DNA of 64,000 nt, taken from positions 186,001 to 250,000 of the forward strand of contig CAYQUX010000002.1 in assembly GCA_964420995.1 (NCBI GenBank), written 5' to 3'. Of this stretch, positions 25,615 to 34,055 are shown one piece after another. Positions within the stretch are counted from its first letter, which is position 1. Every line of letters begins with the position of its first letter. A program made the position numbers and the translations under genes. The notes under the pieces are model-generated. The model was not told the origin of the DNA, made no database searches, and saw only the letters and a program-made list of their open reading frames with translations. This DNA is from Leptolinea sp964420995 (GTDB lineage: Bacteria; Chloroflexota; Anaerolineae; Anaerolineales; Anaerolineaceae).

Positions 25615-26026
25615 TCAGAATTTTTAACACAACCTGACCGCAGCGAATTTCATCGCCCGAAATAACCACAGTAGGGGTATACACGCGGTCATCATTCAAA
25701 AAAGTACCGTTGGTGGAATTCATATCCTCCAACCACCACTGGTTGTGGTGATAACTCAGACGGGCGTGTCGCGATGAAACCGTGTCATCGGCGATTGTGC
25801 AATTGCAGAGTGGATCACGGCCAATAATCACCTCTGGAACGTTGAATTCCATGGAATTCAGGTCACTGGTTATTGATGACACAGTCAGAAGTGGAATCTG
25901 CGCGGCCTTCATAAGTTCAGACTGCATCTGCAAGTCCTGCCAGAGGATATAAATGGCCGTACCAAGAAACGCGTACAGCATCAATGAAACAATTATACGA
26001 ATAACGAGAAAAGCTATCCCGCTCAT
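25601..26026 (-). CDS. FhaB-like protein: membrane segment plus FHA domain
   Basis: 141 residues. One N-terminal membrane segment (about 5-30) and a C-terminal FHA domain (about 62-138) with GRDPLCNCTI, SSRHARLSY and NSTNGTFLN, the conserved phosphothreonine-binding Arg, Ser/His and Asn residues. It reads phosphothreonine marks of Ser/Thr kinases at the membrane. It is the second gene of a two-gene operon with the FhaA-like gene (ATGA overlap at 26023). In actinobacteria the same pair sits with rodA and pbpA and a kinase; here the SEDS-PBP gene is 1.7 kb away and no kinase is in the window. Confidence 0.88.
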   Translation of the reverse strand: MSGIAFLVIRIIVSLMLYAFLGTAIYILWQDLQMQSELMKAAQIPLLTVSSITSDLNSMEFNVPEVIIGRDPLCNCTIADDTVSSRHARLSYHHNQWWLEDMNSTNGTFLNDDRVYTPTVVISGDEIRCGQVVLKILITPK

Positions 26027-26805
26027 GATCCTTCTTTCGTTCCGGGTGGGTCGTAAGACGTTTCCACCGGGCCGGTTTGCGCGCTGGCGGGTGGATTATC
26101 CTGCCCGTAAACCAGGGGCACACCGGCCAGGGAGATGACATCTCCGGGAAATAACGGTTGCTGGGAAACCCGCACCGAATTTACAAATGTACCTCCCGTG
26201 GAATTTAAATCGAAGATCACATATTGCCCTTTAACCGCCCGTATCTGCGCATGATTACGCGAAATGCGCGGATCTTCAATCACAATATCATTCTCCAGCC
26301 GCCTTCCAATATTCATAACAGATTGCGTCAATTGGATGGTTTCCAATCCATTCACAATGACAAAAGCATTGGCGGGCAAACAATCTCCCAGGAAATTATC
26401 CTCTTCCTCAGATAGTGTAGGCATGGATGCCGTCTTATCCAATGGAATGGCAGATGGTAAATCTCCTTCTTTGACCAGGATTTCACCTGGAAGCAATTCA
26501 GGATCAGCTTCAAGTAAGATATGCGGAAGTGTCTCCAGGGTTTGTCCGGAATCCTGGAAAACATTCTGAAGAGTGTCGCTTATGGAATAGTCCTTCCAAC
26601 CAGCCAGATCCTGTTGGGCCACCACAAACACCAGGGAATCCGGCAAATCGTCCAACGAACCTTTACGATTTTGAAGGAATGCCTCAACGGCCGCCGCCAG
26701 ACGGGATTGGCGTGTATCGCTCACCGATTGGCTTGAGACCAGTTGCGTACTCGATTCAACCAGTGATTTTAGACGAGCTTCAATTGCGTCAAAATTGATT
26801 TTCAC
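26023..26805 (-). CDS. FhaA-like protein: DUF3662 plus FHA domain
   Basis: 260 residues, GTG start at 26805. Residues 1-120 match the DUF3662 domain at the head of FhaA (ARLKSLVESSTQL, LVFVVAQQDLAGWKDYS). An acidic linker leads to an FHA domain (about 165-235) with NIGRRLENDIVIEDPRISRNHAQ and LNSTGGTFVNSVRV. FhaA of mycobacteria binds the phosphorylated pseudokinase MviN/MurJ and slows wall synthesis; a similar role is plausible but not shown. A TATAAT box lies exactly six bases before the GTG. Confidence 0.85.
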   Translation of the reverse strand: MKINFDAIEARLKSLVESSTQLVSSQSVSDTRQSRLAAAVEAFLQNRKGSLDDLPDSLVFVVAQQDLAGWKDYSISDTLQNVFQDSGQTLETLPHILLEADPELLPGEILVKEGDLPSAIPLDKTASMPTLSEEEDNFLGDCLPANAFVIVNGLETIQLTQSVMNIGRRLENDIVIEDPRISRNHAQIRAVKGQYVIFDLNSTGGTFVNSVRVSQQPLFPGDVISLAGVPLVYGQDNPPASAQTGPVETSYDPPGTKEGS

Positions 26806-26811
26806 GTTCTT

Positions 26812-26817
26812 ATTATA
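26812..26817 (-). promoter_or_regulatory. -10 box of a predicted leaderless fhaA-like mRNA
   Basis: TATAAT on the minus strand, six bases (AAGAAC), then the GTG start at 26805. No ribosome site fits in between. Confidence 0.6.
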
Positions 26818-26857
26818 ATGAACCTGTCATCGGGGGCAAATTTTTCACAGGGAATTC

Positions 26858-27358
26858 TCATTCTGTCCGGTCAGCCCCGGCATTATCCGTGTGGCTGATC
26901 TCACACACTCGGGCAGATGTTAGTGTCACCAGGGCTTTCACCGGCAGTCGAATGTTCAAGCCTCGCTGACCGCCGCTGATATGAATTTCGTCAAAGTCTC
27001 TGGCCGAAGAATCCAGCCAGACCTGAAAACCCCGATTTATCAATGCCAGCGGAGATATCCCGCCAGTTAATAAACCCGTCATTTTTTCCGCTTCCACCTG
27101 TGTGGATACCTGCAATTTCTTTTCGCCTGCAGCCGCGGCCAGGGCTTTAAGGTCTACTTCCCTGTCGCCGGGGACAACGGCCAGAATGGGTTTCCCGGGT
27201 CTGGCTCGCAAGACGACAATCGTCTTAAAAACCTGAGCCGCCGGTACTCCCAGCAAACGCGCGGATTCAAGCGCGCCAAGTTTTTCAATTGGCAGGTCGA
27301 AGGCTGTGTAGATTACTTTTTTGGAGTCAAGAAAGCGGGTGACATTATTGGCTGTCAT
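26858..27358 (-). CDS. YbaK/ProX-type aminoacyl-tRNA deacylase
   Basis: 166 residues from ATG 27358 with AAGGAGA upstream. The fold is seen in RFLDSKKVIYTAFDLP, GVPAAQVFKTIVV and the catalytic-lysine region, LAVVPGDREVDLKALAAAAGEKK (split: LAVVPGDREVDLKAL, AAAAGEKKLQV), followed by LTGGISPLALINRGFQVWLD. Such proteins hydrolyse Cys-tRNA(Pro) in trans. The start lies 14 bases inside the 3' end of the upstream PHP gene. Confidence 0.9.
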   Translation of the reverse strand: MTANNVTRFLDSKKVIYTAFDLPIEKLGALESARLLGVPAAQVFKTIVVLRARPGKPILAVVPGDREVDLKALAAAAGEKKLQVSTQVEAEKMTGLLTGGISPLALINRGFQVWLDSSARDFDEIHISGGQRGLNIRLPVKALVTLTSARVCEISHTDNAGADRTE

Positions 27359-28442
27359 GCTGGCGTCTCCTTGCCGGGTTGGGTCGAATATAAATTGGAT
27401 TACTGAATATCCAACCCCGCCGCTTTCCAAGGAAATTGATATACGCTTCGACCCTGTAAACTCCTGCTTGTGTGGTGACCATGGCGCCATTCGTGGTTCC
27501 TGTCCATTCACGTATAACTTCGCCGTTACACAACATCCGTAATTCCGCTGTTTCCGGCATCCGTATTTGCAGGGTAACGCCGTCTTCCACCGTGATTGTG
27601 TCTCCCATGGAGGCATTCCCATGCTTATTGTTGGCGGAGAACCGAAAACCGCGGGTGGATGCCGGAAGATCATACCCGATAAAAGAATTGCCTCTGGCTA
27701 GCGCGGAAAGAACCATGCCCCGGTCATAAGCGAGATCACCACGCAGGGCGGATGGAAGCAAAAGGTGGTTATTGATGGAGGAGAAATGGTAATCATACGG
27801 AAAAATAACCCGATGCAGAGGTCCCATGGATTTATGCAACGCGTGAGCGTCTGAACCTGCCACCGCGGTAACCTGTGCTCCGGCAGACAGTAACGCGTCC
27901 CATTTGTTCAGTGTAGACGTCAAAGGGCCGTGCGCCATATAGTACGGGAATAACGCGTAGAATATGGCGGATAGACGTCCAGTGACGACCGATTTAAATT
28001 CACTAAAACCGTTCCACAATTCAATCCCGGTATTTCCGTTTACCGACCAATCATCCCAGGTGATATCAGTTTCACCAAACATGGGCAAAGCAGCTTCGGT
28101 TGGATGGGCAATAAAGCTGCTACCACCAGAGAGCTTCACCTGATGGATCAAGTTTTGAAGATCCGGCGCAAACGCGGCCATCTCCCGGTTTGTGCCAAAA
28201 ACAAGCAAATGGTTTTTCTGTGGATGCCTCCCCTGGTTATGAACCTCTTCACCCACCAGTAACAACACACGTCTGCCTTCAGACTCGTAATACCCTTCCT
28301 TGTCACGCACAAGCACATTGTGGTCGGTAACGATGACCACGTCCAGCCCGGCCTTGCAGGCCGCTCTGGCAATTTCTTCATGGGTTCCACTGCCATCGGA
28401 ATACACGGAATGAATATGTAAATTGAGACTGATTTCTTCCAT
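27345..28442 (-). CDS. PHP domain phosphoesterase-like protein
   Basis: 365 residues. The PHP metal site is visible: NLHIHSVYSDGSGT (HxH), VIVTDHNV, the Glu in LLLVGEEVHNQGRHPQ, SFIAHPTEAALP and VAGSDAHAL. Residues 1-260 form the TIM-like barrel; the last 100 are a beta domain (ELRMLCNGEVIREW, GVYRVEAYI) of the type added to many PHP proteins that act on extracytoplasmic or nucleotide substrates. No signal peptide. Substrate unknown. It precedes the deacylase gene with overlap and is divergent from secG. Confidence 0.85.
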   Translation of the reverse strand: MEEISLNLHIHSVYSDGSGTHEEIARAACKAGLDVVIVTDHNVLVRDKEGYYESEGRRVLLLVGEEVHNQGRHPQKNHLLVFGTNREMAAFAPDLQNLIHQVKLSGGSSFIAHPTEAALPMFGETDITWDDWSVNGNTGIELWNGFSEFKSVVTGRLSAIFYALFPYYMAHGPLTSTLNKWDALLSAGAQVTAVAGSDAHALHKSMGPLHRVIFPYDYHFSSINNHLLLPSALRGDLAYDRGMVLSALARGNSFIGYDLPASTRGFRFSANNKHGNASMGDTITVEDGVTLQIRMPETAELRMLCNGEVIREWTGTTNGAMVTTQAGVYRVEAYINFLGKRRGWIFSNPIYIRPNPARRRQHDSQ

Positions 28443-28447
28443 TTTGT

Positions 28448-28477
28448 TTGACGATTCGCTCCAGGTACAGGTATAAT
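28448..28477 (+). promoter_or_regulatory. Promoter of secG
   Basis: TTGACG (28448-28453), 18-base spacer, TATAAT (28472-28477). Predicted start near 28484 with a 19-base leader holding AGGAGG before the GTG. The promoter overlaps the start of the divergent PHP gene (ATG at 28442). Confidence 0.8.
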
Positions 28478-28502
28478 CAGTCGTTGCTTTAGGAGGCTAA
28501 AC

Positions 28503-28727
28503 GTGACGACCTATTTTGATATTGCGCTGATTATAATCTCGGTGACTTTGATCGTAAGTGTCATTCTGCAGAACAAAGGTGTTGGACTCGGCGGATTGAC
28601 CGGCAACGACTCCGGTGGTGTGTTCTCCGCCCGCCGCGGCATTGAGAAGACCCTCTTCTGGATTACGATTGTATTAAGCATCATCTTCGTGATCCTCACT
28701 CTGGTCACCATCATTGTCAGCAAATAG
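28503..28727 (+). CDS. secG: Preprotein translocase subunit SecG
   Basis: 74 residues, GTG start with AGGAGG upstream. Two membrane segments (about 5-23 and 50-72) flank the SecG loop with VILQNKGVGLGG and GGVFSARRGIEKTL. It assists SecYE in protein export through the cytoplasmic membrane. Confidence 0.95.
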   Translation: MTTYFDIALIIISVTLIVSVILQNKGVGLGGLTGNDSGGVFSARRGIEKTLFWITIVLSIIFVILTLVTIIVSK

Positions 28728-28763
28728 TTACGGATTTCGCTCAATTACTCTGCGCGGATTCAT

Positions 28764-28806
28764 AAAGGGCGACGCTCCATAGCCTGAAGCGCACGCCCTT
28801 TTTGTT
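28764..28806 (+). terminator. Terminator after secG
   Basis: AAAGGGCG (28764-28771) pairs with CGCCCTTT (28794-28801), with an inner CGCT/AGCG stem, followed by TTTGTTT. It ends five bases before the start codon of the next gene. Confidence 0.8.
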
Positions 28807-28810
28807 TATT

Positions 28811-30496
28811 ATGAAAAACCTTCGTTGGCAATTTGTCATCATTTTTCTCACCGGTCTGGTCGTCGGGATTTTGCTATTGGGCGAACAAAAGGATGTAACC
28901 GTCCTTGAAGCCACTCCCCGGCCGGCCCAGGGTGGTATCTATACCGAAGCCGTCGTCGGGAATCTTCAACGCTTAAACCCGCTGCTGGATAGTCGAAATC
29001 AACCTGACCGGGATATTGATCAACTTCTGTTCAATGGACTGGTGCGTTTTGATTCACGCGGCCTGCCCGTTGCCGATCTGGCAGAATCCTGGGGAATTTC
29101 ACAGGATGGCAAGATTTACAATTTCACCCTGCGGCAGGGCTTGAAGTGGCATGACGGTCAACCGTTAACAGCCGATGATGTTATTTTTACAGTAGAGATG
29201 ATCCGCCAGGGGAATCCTTCAATATCGCAGGATTTACAGGACTTTTGGAAATCCATTGAAGTGAAAGGCGCCGGGCTCAACGTCCAGTTCAAGCTGACAG
29301 AAGCGTTTTCTCCCTTCCTGGACTATGTTACCTTTGGGATTATTCCGAAACACCTGCTAAATGGGTTATCAGGGGATGCGTTCATCAATGCCCCGTTCAA
29401 TTTGCAACCGGTTGGCACAGGTCCCTTTCAATTCGAACGTCTGATTGTCGATAATGGCCGGATTTCCGGTCTGGTTTTGCGGGCCTATAAAGACTATCAC
29501 GGTACAAAGCCCAACCTTTCACAGGTTGTTTTCCTGTTCTACCCGGATTCCATCGGCGCCCTGACGGCATATAAAGAAAGCCGCGCGCAGGGAATAAGTC
29601 AACTAACCCCGGACGTATTGCCTCAGGCTTTAAATTACCCGAATCTGGCGCTTTACACCAGCCGCAAACCTGAGATGACCATGCTGTTGTTCAACCTCAA
29701 GAACACAGAGGTTCCCTTCTTGCAGGACGCAAACATCCGTAAAGCGATCATGCGCAGCCTGAACCGCCAGTGGATGATCGACAACCTTCTTCAAGGACAG
29801 GGCATTATTGCGGACGGTCCCATTTTTCCGGGTACCTGGGCGTATTATGACAAAATCAAACCAATTCCATTTGACCCTGATATCGCCCGGCGCGACTTAA
29901 AACAGAACGGCTGGGTGTTGGCGGGCGAAAATGATACGGTTCGTTCCAAAAAAGAAGTCTTCCTCAAGGTTAAACTAACCCTGCCAGACACAGAACGTCA
30001 CAAAAATCTGGCAGGTGCCATTCAACGCGATCTGGCTGGCGTAGGCATTCAGGTTGATCTTGAAGTTTTGCCTTACGAATCCCTGCTGAAAGACAGGTTG
30101 GATCCACGCACCTACCAGGCTGCCTTGATTGATATCAACCTTTCGCGCACTCCTGATCCGGATCCATACCCCTTCTGGGACCAGGTTCAGTCAACCGGCG
30201 GTCAGAATTATTCGCAATGGAGCAATCGCGTGGCCAGTGAAATGCTGGAACAGGCACGCATTACAACAGATATTGAAGAACGTACCCGCCTGTATCGCAA
30301 TTTCCAGTTGATATTTGAAGATGAGTTACCGGCCATCCCATTGTTCTACCCGGTTTATACCTGGGGCGCGGATAATACCATCCTGGGTATCCGCATGGGG
30401 CCGCTGTTTGACACATCTGACCGGTTTAATTCTGTGTTGGACTGGTACCTTGCCATTAATCCTGTGGTAAAACAGACACCGACAACCGCCCAGTAA
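28811..30496 (+). CDS. ABC transporter substrate-binding protein, family 5 (peptide/nickel type)
   Basis: 561 residues from ATG 28811; TTG 28802 is in frame but lies in the terminator tail. A membrane segment at about 8-25 has no Cys lipobox, so it is an anchored or secreted protein. GGIYTEAVVGNLQRLNPLLD, FNGLVRFDSRGLPVADLAESW and YNFTLRQGLKWHDGQPLTADDV (each family-typical) define SBP family 5 of oligopeptide systems. No permease or ATPase gene lies beside it. No ribosome site is visible between the secG terminator and the ATG, which is unusual. Confidence 0.88.
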   Translation: MKNLRWQFVIIFLTGLVVGILLLGEQKDVTVLEATPRPAQGGIYTEAVVGNLQRLNPLLDSRNQPDRDIDQLLFNGLVRFDSRGLPVADLAESWGISQDGKIYNFTLRQGLKWHDGQPLTADDVIFTVEMIRQGNPSISQDLQDFWKSIEVKGAGLNVQFKLTEAFSPFLDYVTFGIIPKHLLNGLSGDAFINAPFNLQPVGTGPFQFERLIVDNGRISGLVLRAYKDYHGTKPNLSQVVFLFYPDSIGALTAYKESRAQGISQLTPDVLPQALNYPNLALYTSRKPEMTMLLFNLKNTEVPFLQDANIRKAIMRSLNRQWMIDNLLQGQGIIADGPIFPGTWAYYDKIKPIPFDPDIARRDLKQNGWVLAGENDTVRSKKEVFLKVKLTLPDTERHKNLAGAIQRDLAGVGIQVDLEVLPYESLLKDRLDPRTYQAALIDINLSRTPDPDPYPFWDQVQSTGGQNYSQWSNRVASEMLEQARITTDIEERTRLYRNFQLIFEDELPAIPLFYPVYTWGADNTILGIRMGPLFDTSDRFNSVLDWYLAINPVVKQTPTTAQ

Positions 30497-30523
30497 TAAT
30501 ACGTACAGAAAGAAATAACTCAC

Positions 30524-31072
30524 ATGACTGATATGCTGAAACGTGACATAGCGTATCTCAATCATTCGCCATCAGAATTGGAATCTTTTCTGCTTTCCAA
30601 TGATACGATCAGGATATTGCCGGATATTGCTCTTTCAACGGGTGGGATTCTTCTGGCGCAGAAACGATTGACGGCAGCCGGACTTGATCATGAAGTCGCT
30701 TCGTCCTGCCTGCAAATTGAGGATATTCGCGGGCAATGGAAAGTTGCCTGGCAGAAAAAGTGTCACGCAGAACTGAAGATGCGTATGCGCCAGTGGGGTG
30801 ATTTTCTGCTGGGGATGGCTCCTGACAAAACAGAACCTTCGACAGCCTATAAACATCAGGTACGCAGCCGGGTGATCATGCAACTGATCGAAGATACTAT
30901 ACCGACTCAGGCGCAAGAGTTTTCTGAGAGCATCGAACGTAAAGATAAAATCCTGGCGAAATTTACAGTGGAGAATGATTTCATCTGGGAAGCTGAAGTC
31001 CAAACCGCCTTTCCCAGGGAAAAATTTTGGTACCTGTATCGTGTGATGAGTTACGAAAAGGAAAAGAAATGA
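30524..31072 (+). CDS. Conserved-looking protein of unknown function
   Basis: 182 residues, mostly helical, soluble, no recognisable motif. Notable stretches are LPDIALSTGGILLAQKRLT and LKMRMRQWGDFLLGM. The stop overlaps the ATG of the cobalamin adenosyltransferase gene (ATGA at 31069), so the two are co-translated, and this may hint at a related task. Start ATG 30524 has AGAAAG upstream. I do not recognise the family. Confidence 0.65.
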   Translation: MTDMLKRDIAYLNHSPSELESFLLSNDTIRILPDIALSTGGILLAQKRLTAAGLDHEVASSCLQIEDIRGQWKVAWQKKCHAELKMRMRQWGDFLLGMAPDKTEPSTAYKHQVRSRVIMQLIEDTIPTQAQEFSESIERKDKILAKFTVENDFIWEAEVQTAFPREKFWYLYRVMSYEKEKK

Positions 31073-31629
31073 CCCACTACTTCACCCGCAAAGGCGATGA
31101 TGGTCTCACCACCTGGATCGGCAAAGGGCGCCTCAAGAAAACCGATATACGCATGGAAGCCCTGGGTTCAGTGGACGAGGCTTCCGGCACACTGGGGCTT
31201 GCCAGGTCATTGACCGCATCCCCGGAAATCGGCGCGATCCTTCTCCATGTCCAGCGCGATCTGAGCGGCATGATGGGAGAAATCGCCGCAGACCCGGCGG
31301 ACGCCGCACGTTTTCGTACCATCCAGGCGGAACAGGTCGCATGGCTTGAAGAGCAGGCGGACAATATTTCGCAAACCATCGAAGCGCCCCGCAGTTTTGT
31401 CATGTCTGGTGACAATCCGGGCGGAGGCGCGCTGGATATGGCCCGGTCTGTGGTTCGCCGGGCGGAACGGCGGGTCATTGAATTAAGTGATTCTGGCGGT
31501 TTTAAGAATCCGTTCATTATCGCCTATCTCAACAGGCTGTCATCGCTCCTGTTTGTGCTGGAATTATTGGAAATCCGCTCATCCGGTTTGGATGCGCCCA
31601 GCCAGGCTGGAAAGGCTGCCGGAGGATGA
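31069..31629 (+). CDS. Cob(I)alamin adenosyltransferase, PduO type
   Basis: 186 residues from ATG 31069; residues before it in the open frame are not family-like. TRKGDDGLTTWIGKGRLKKTD contains the ATP-binding N-terminal motif (TRxGDxGxT), and ALGSVDEASGTLGLAR and VVRRAERRVIEL with NRLSSLLFVL complete the PduO signature, including the conserved Asp, Glu and Arg residues of the active site. It converts cob(I)alamin to adenosylcobalamin. Overlaps both neighbours by four bases. Confidence 0.94.
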   Translation: MTHYFTRKGDDGLTTWIGKGRLKKTDIRMEALGSVDEASGTLGLARSLTASPEIGAILLHVQRDLSGMMGEIAADPADAARFRTIQAEQVAWLEEQADNISQTIEAPRSFVMSGDNPGGGALDMARSVVRRAERRVIELSDSGGFKNPFIIAYLNRLSSLLFVLELLEIRSSGLDAPSQAGKAAGG

Positions 31630-32336
31630 CCGGTACCTTCCTAAATAGCGGGGCGATCATTCTGGGCAGCCTGCTGGGTATTTTTATCGGATACCGGTTG
31701 CCTGATAAATTAAAACAATCCGTAATGCTCTCACTGGGTATTTTTACCCTGCTTTTCGCCATTCAGATCTTTCTCAAGACAGAAAATGCCATCATTCCCC
31801 TGTTGAGCCTTCTTTTCGGCGTGATTATGGGTGAGTGGTTGGATATTGACAGTTGGTTGATCCGGCTTGGCAAGAAACTGGAGAAACGATTTTCCGGAAA
31901 CCAATCTGAAGACTCAGCCAGTTCAGAAACCTTCATTCAAGGATTTATCACAACCAGTCTGATCTATTGTTCCGGTCCGATGGCCATTCTCGGGGCTATT
32001 CAGAATGGTTTGACCGGAGATTTCAACACCCTGGCCGTCAAATCCGTATTGGATGGTTTTGGCAGTCTGGCTTTTGCCTCCACTCTTGGCCCGGGTGTCG
32101 CCTTTTCCGCCATCCCGGTATTCCTTTACCAGGGATTTATCTCCCTCTTCGCGTCACAGGTACAGGTGATATTTAATGCGAGTATGATCAATGAACTTAC
32201 GGCGGTTGGCGGGATCATCCTTGCGGCCATTGCCATCGACAGTTTTCTCGAGATCAAACGCATCCGCACGGCAAATTTTTTACCCGCGTTGGTGTTCGCC
32301 CCACTAATAACCGGAGTATTTCAATGGATAAAATAA
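31626..32336 (+). CDS. DUF554 family membrane protein
   Basis: 236 residues with about seven membrane segments. GTFLNSGAIILGSLLGIFIG at the N terminus, QGFITTSLIYCSGPMAILGAIQNGL (split: QGFITTSLIYCSGPM, AILGAIQNGL) and LDGFGSLAFASTLGPGVAFS are typical for DUF554 (YqgA-like). Function unknown; possibly a transporter. Last gene of the operon begun at 30524. Confidence 0.9.
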   Translation: MTGTFLNSGAIILGSLLGIFIGYRLPDKLKQSVMLSLGIFTLLFAIQIFLKTENAIIPLLSLLFGVIMGEWLDIDSWLIRLGKKLEKRFSGNQSEDSASSETFIQGFITTSLIYCSGPMAILGAIQNGLTGDFNTLAVKSVLDGFGSLAFASTLGPGVAFSAIPVFLYQGFISLFASQVQVIFNASMINELTAVGGIILAAIAIDSFLEIKRIRTANFLPALVFAPLITGVFQWIK

Positions 32337-32340
32337 AACC

Positions 32341-32360
32341 AGGCTGCCGGTTGGCAGCCT
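32341..32360. terminator. Hairpin between convergent genes
   Basis: AGGCTGCC (32341-32348) pairs with GGCAGCCT (32353-32360) around GGTT; the plus-strand tail is TGATTTGTT. A probable terminator for the DUF554 operon, with a weak T run. Confidence 0.6.
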
Positions 32361-32384
32361 GATTTGTTCAGCTTAAAGGTAAGA

Positions 32385-33041
32385 CTATTTCTCCGCCAGG
32401 GCACTATCAATGGCGGCAGATAATTCTGAAGAATCGACCAACCTGCCATTTACCATGAAATATGGCGTACCATTTACTCCCAAATTTTTTCCGTAAGTCA
32501 GGCTGTCTTTGACTTTTTGCGCGTGAGTGGCATCCTCCACACATTTCTCGAACACCGTAGTATCAAGAGAAAGATTTACTGCCAGTTGCATAAATTTGTC
32601 TTTCGTAAACGCGCCCCCGTTTTCACCATTTTGGCTTTCAAAAATCAACTTATGGTATTCCCAGAATTTTTCCTGGTCCTCCGCGCAAAACGCGGCTTCC
32701 GCCGCCTTCACTGATTCTTCTCCCAGAAAACTGAATGGGATGAATTTCCAAAGCACTTTGCCGGTTTCCACATATCTGGTCATGAATTCCGGTTCCATTT
32801 GTAAGGCAAACCGCTGGCAATAAGGGCATTGAAAATCCGAAAACTCTTCAACAATAACGACCGCTTCAGCACTTCCAACTGACGGGAAATTAATCTTAGA
32901 AAGCTTTTCTTTCATCAGGGATGGCCAGAGGAGAACGCCTGCGATCAACAGCGCGCCAAATACTAGTATTCCCATTATGACCTGGTTTTGCCTACGGCGG
33001 TCTGCTGCCCGCAACGCTTTCAACTCTTCTCTTTTGCTCAT
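32385..33041 (-). CDS. DsbA-like thioredoxin-fold protein, membrane anchored
   Basis: 218 residues; ATG 33041 preceded by AAGGAGA. A basic head and one membrane segment (about 22-43) place the rest outside the cytoplasm. The thioredoxin fold has EFSDFQCPYCQRFA with the CPYC active site (about 72-75), a helical insert (EESVKAAEAAFCAEDQEKF) and the cis-Pro loop GVNGTPYFMVNG. It fits the Thioredoxin_4/DsbA group that oxidises or isomerises disulfides in exported proteins. Two extra Cys residues (helical domain and near CVEDATHAQK) could form a structural pair. Single gene, convergent with the DUF554 gene. Confidence 0.92.
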   Translation of the reverse strand: MSKREELKALRAADRRRQNQVIMGILVFGALLIAGVLLWPSLMKEKLSKINFPSVGSAEAVVIVEEFSDFQCPYCQRFALQMEPEFMTRYVETGKVLWKFIPFSFLGEESVKAAEAAFCAEDQEKFWEYHKLIFESQNGENGGAFTKDKFMQLAVNLSLDTTVFEKCVEDATHAQKVKDSLTYGKNLGVNGTPYFMVNGRLVDSSELSAAIDSALAEK

Positions 33042-33156
33042 GAAATCTCCTTGGGGTGTTGAATCTGCATGTATTCTACCTGACGTTCTGCTTCATTACG
33101 ACGATATATACAGGGTTGTAAATAAGTCGAAATGGTAAAAACGTCAACAATTGGGA

Positions 33157-34053
33157 TCAGGCAGATTGCCCTGTCTTGTTCGAGTCATAAACAAAGACAG
33201 GGAAATTCTCACCGGTCAATGTAAATCCGAGAGATTCATATAACGCCAGCGAAGAAGTATTATCCCCCTGAGTATTTACGGTAACCTGCCAGCAATTCAT
33301 TTTCAGGCTGGTCGTGAGCATATCCCGTACCAATTCGTAACCGATATTCTTCCGCTGGTATTCCGGGTTTACGGCAAGCCGCGCCAGGTGAGTGTTAATA
33401 GGAGTTGATGTGCTGATCTCATATCCAATTACTTCATCATTCAATAATGCCACTGTCGCGATGGAAGCCTTATGAAAGGCCAGGATTAACGCATCAAGTG
33501 AGTTCTGCCAGAGCGGCTTGAAAGACAGTCTGTCAACGTGCGCCACAGCAGGTAAATCCGCCGCGATCATCGGTCGAATAACCAATCCCTCCGGGGTCTT
33601 TCTGGCGGGTCGCAGATTAAAATCCCAACCAAGTACGACAATTTGCTGGCGCTGGTGGAAATCATTTTTCTCAAGGGTATCGCGGAACCAGTCTTGAAGA
33701 CCCAGCGCGGCTAGAACCGGTTGGGGTTCATTAGTAAGGTCTTTTACACAGCGCTCGAGAAGAATGGGAAATAATTTTTCCGGGGGTATTTCCATCGTGG
33801 CGCCGAAAACACGAATCCAGGCTACGCCTGGAGGATCGACCGGGGCAGCCATGGCTGCCAGGATCTCATTCTGTCTGAGCAGTAAATAATATGGTTGAAA
33901 GCCTATCCATTCAAGAGAGGTGCGCCAGTCAAGGTGGTGTTGAATATTTATCCGGCTCTTGAAAAATGCCGATAGTCCATTCAGGTCTGCCGGCAAAGCA
34001 GGCCGCAAGAGGAATTTATTGATCGGAATGTTATGCCGGGTCTGGAAAGTCAT
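33157..34053 (-). CDS. Tandem GNAT-type N-acetyltransferase
   Basis: 298 residues. The C-terminal half is a clear GNAT domain with LAVNPEYQRKNIGYELVRDML (acetyl-CoA P-loop) and NTSSLALYESLGFTLTGE. The N-terminal half has the same overall size and starts with LRPALPADLNGLSAFF, like a degenerate GNAT copy. Substrate unknown. Last gene of the long minus-strand run, two bases after the TPR gene. Confidence 0.85.
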   Translation of the reverse strand: MTFQTRHNIPINKFLLRPALPADLNGLSAFFKSRINIQHHLDWRTSLEWIGFQPYYLLLRQNEILAAMAAPVDPPGVAWIRVFGATMEIPPEKLFPILLERCVKDLTNEPQPVLAALGLQDWFRDTLEKNDFHQRQQIVVLGWDFNLRPARKTPEGLVIRPMIAADLPAVAHVDRLSFKPLWQNSLDALILAFHKASIATVALLNDEVIGYEISTSTPINTHLARLAVNPEYQRKNIGYELVRDMLTTSLKMNCWQVTVNTQGDNTSSLALYESLGFTLTGENFPVFVYDSNKTGQSA

Positions 34054-34055
34054 GG

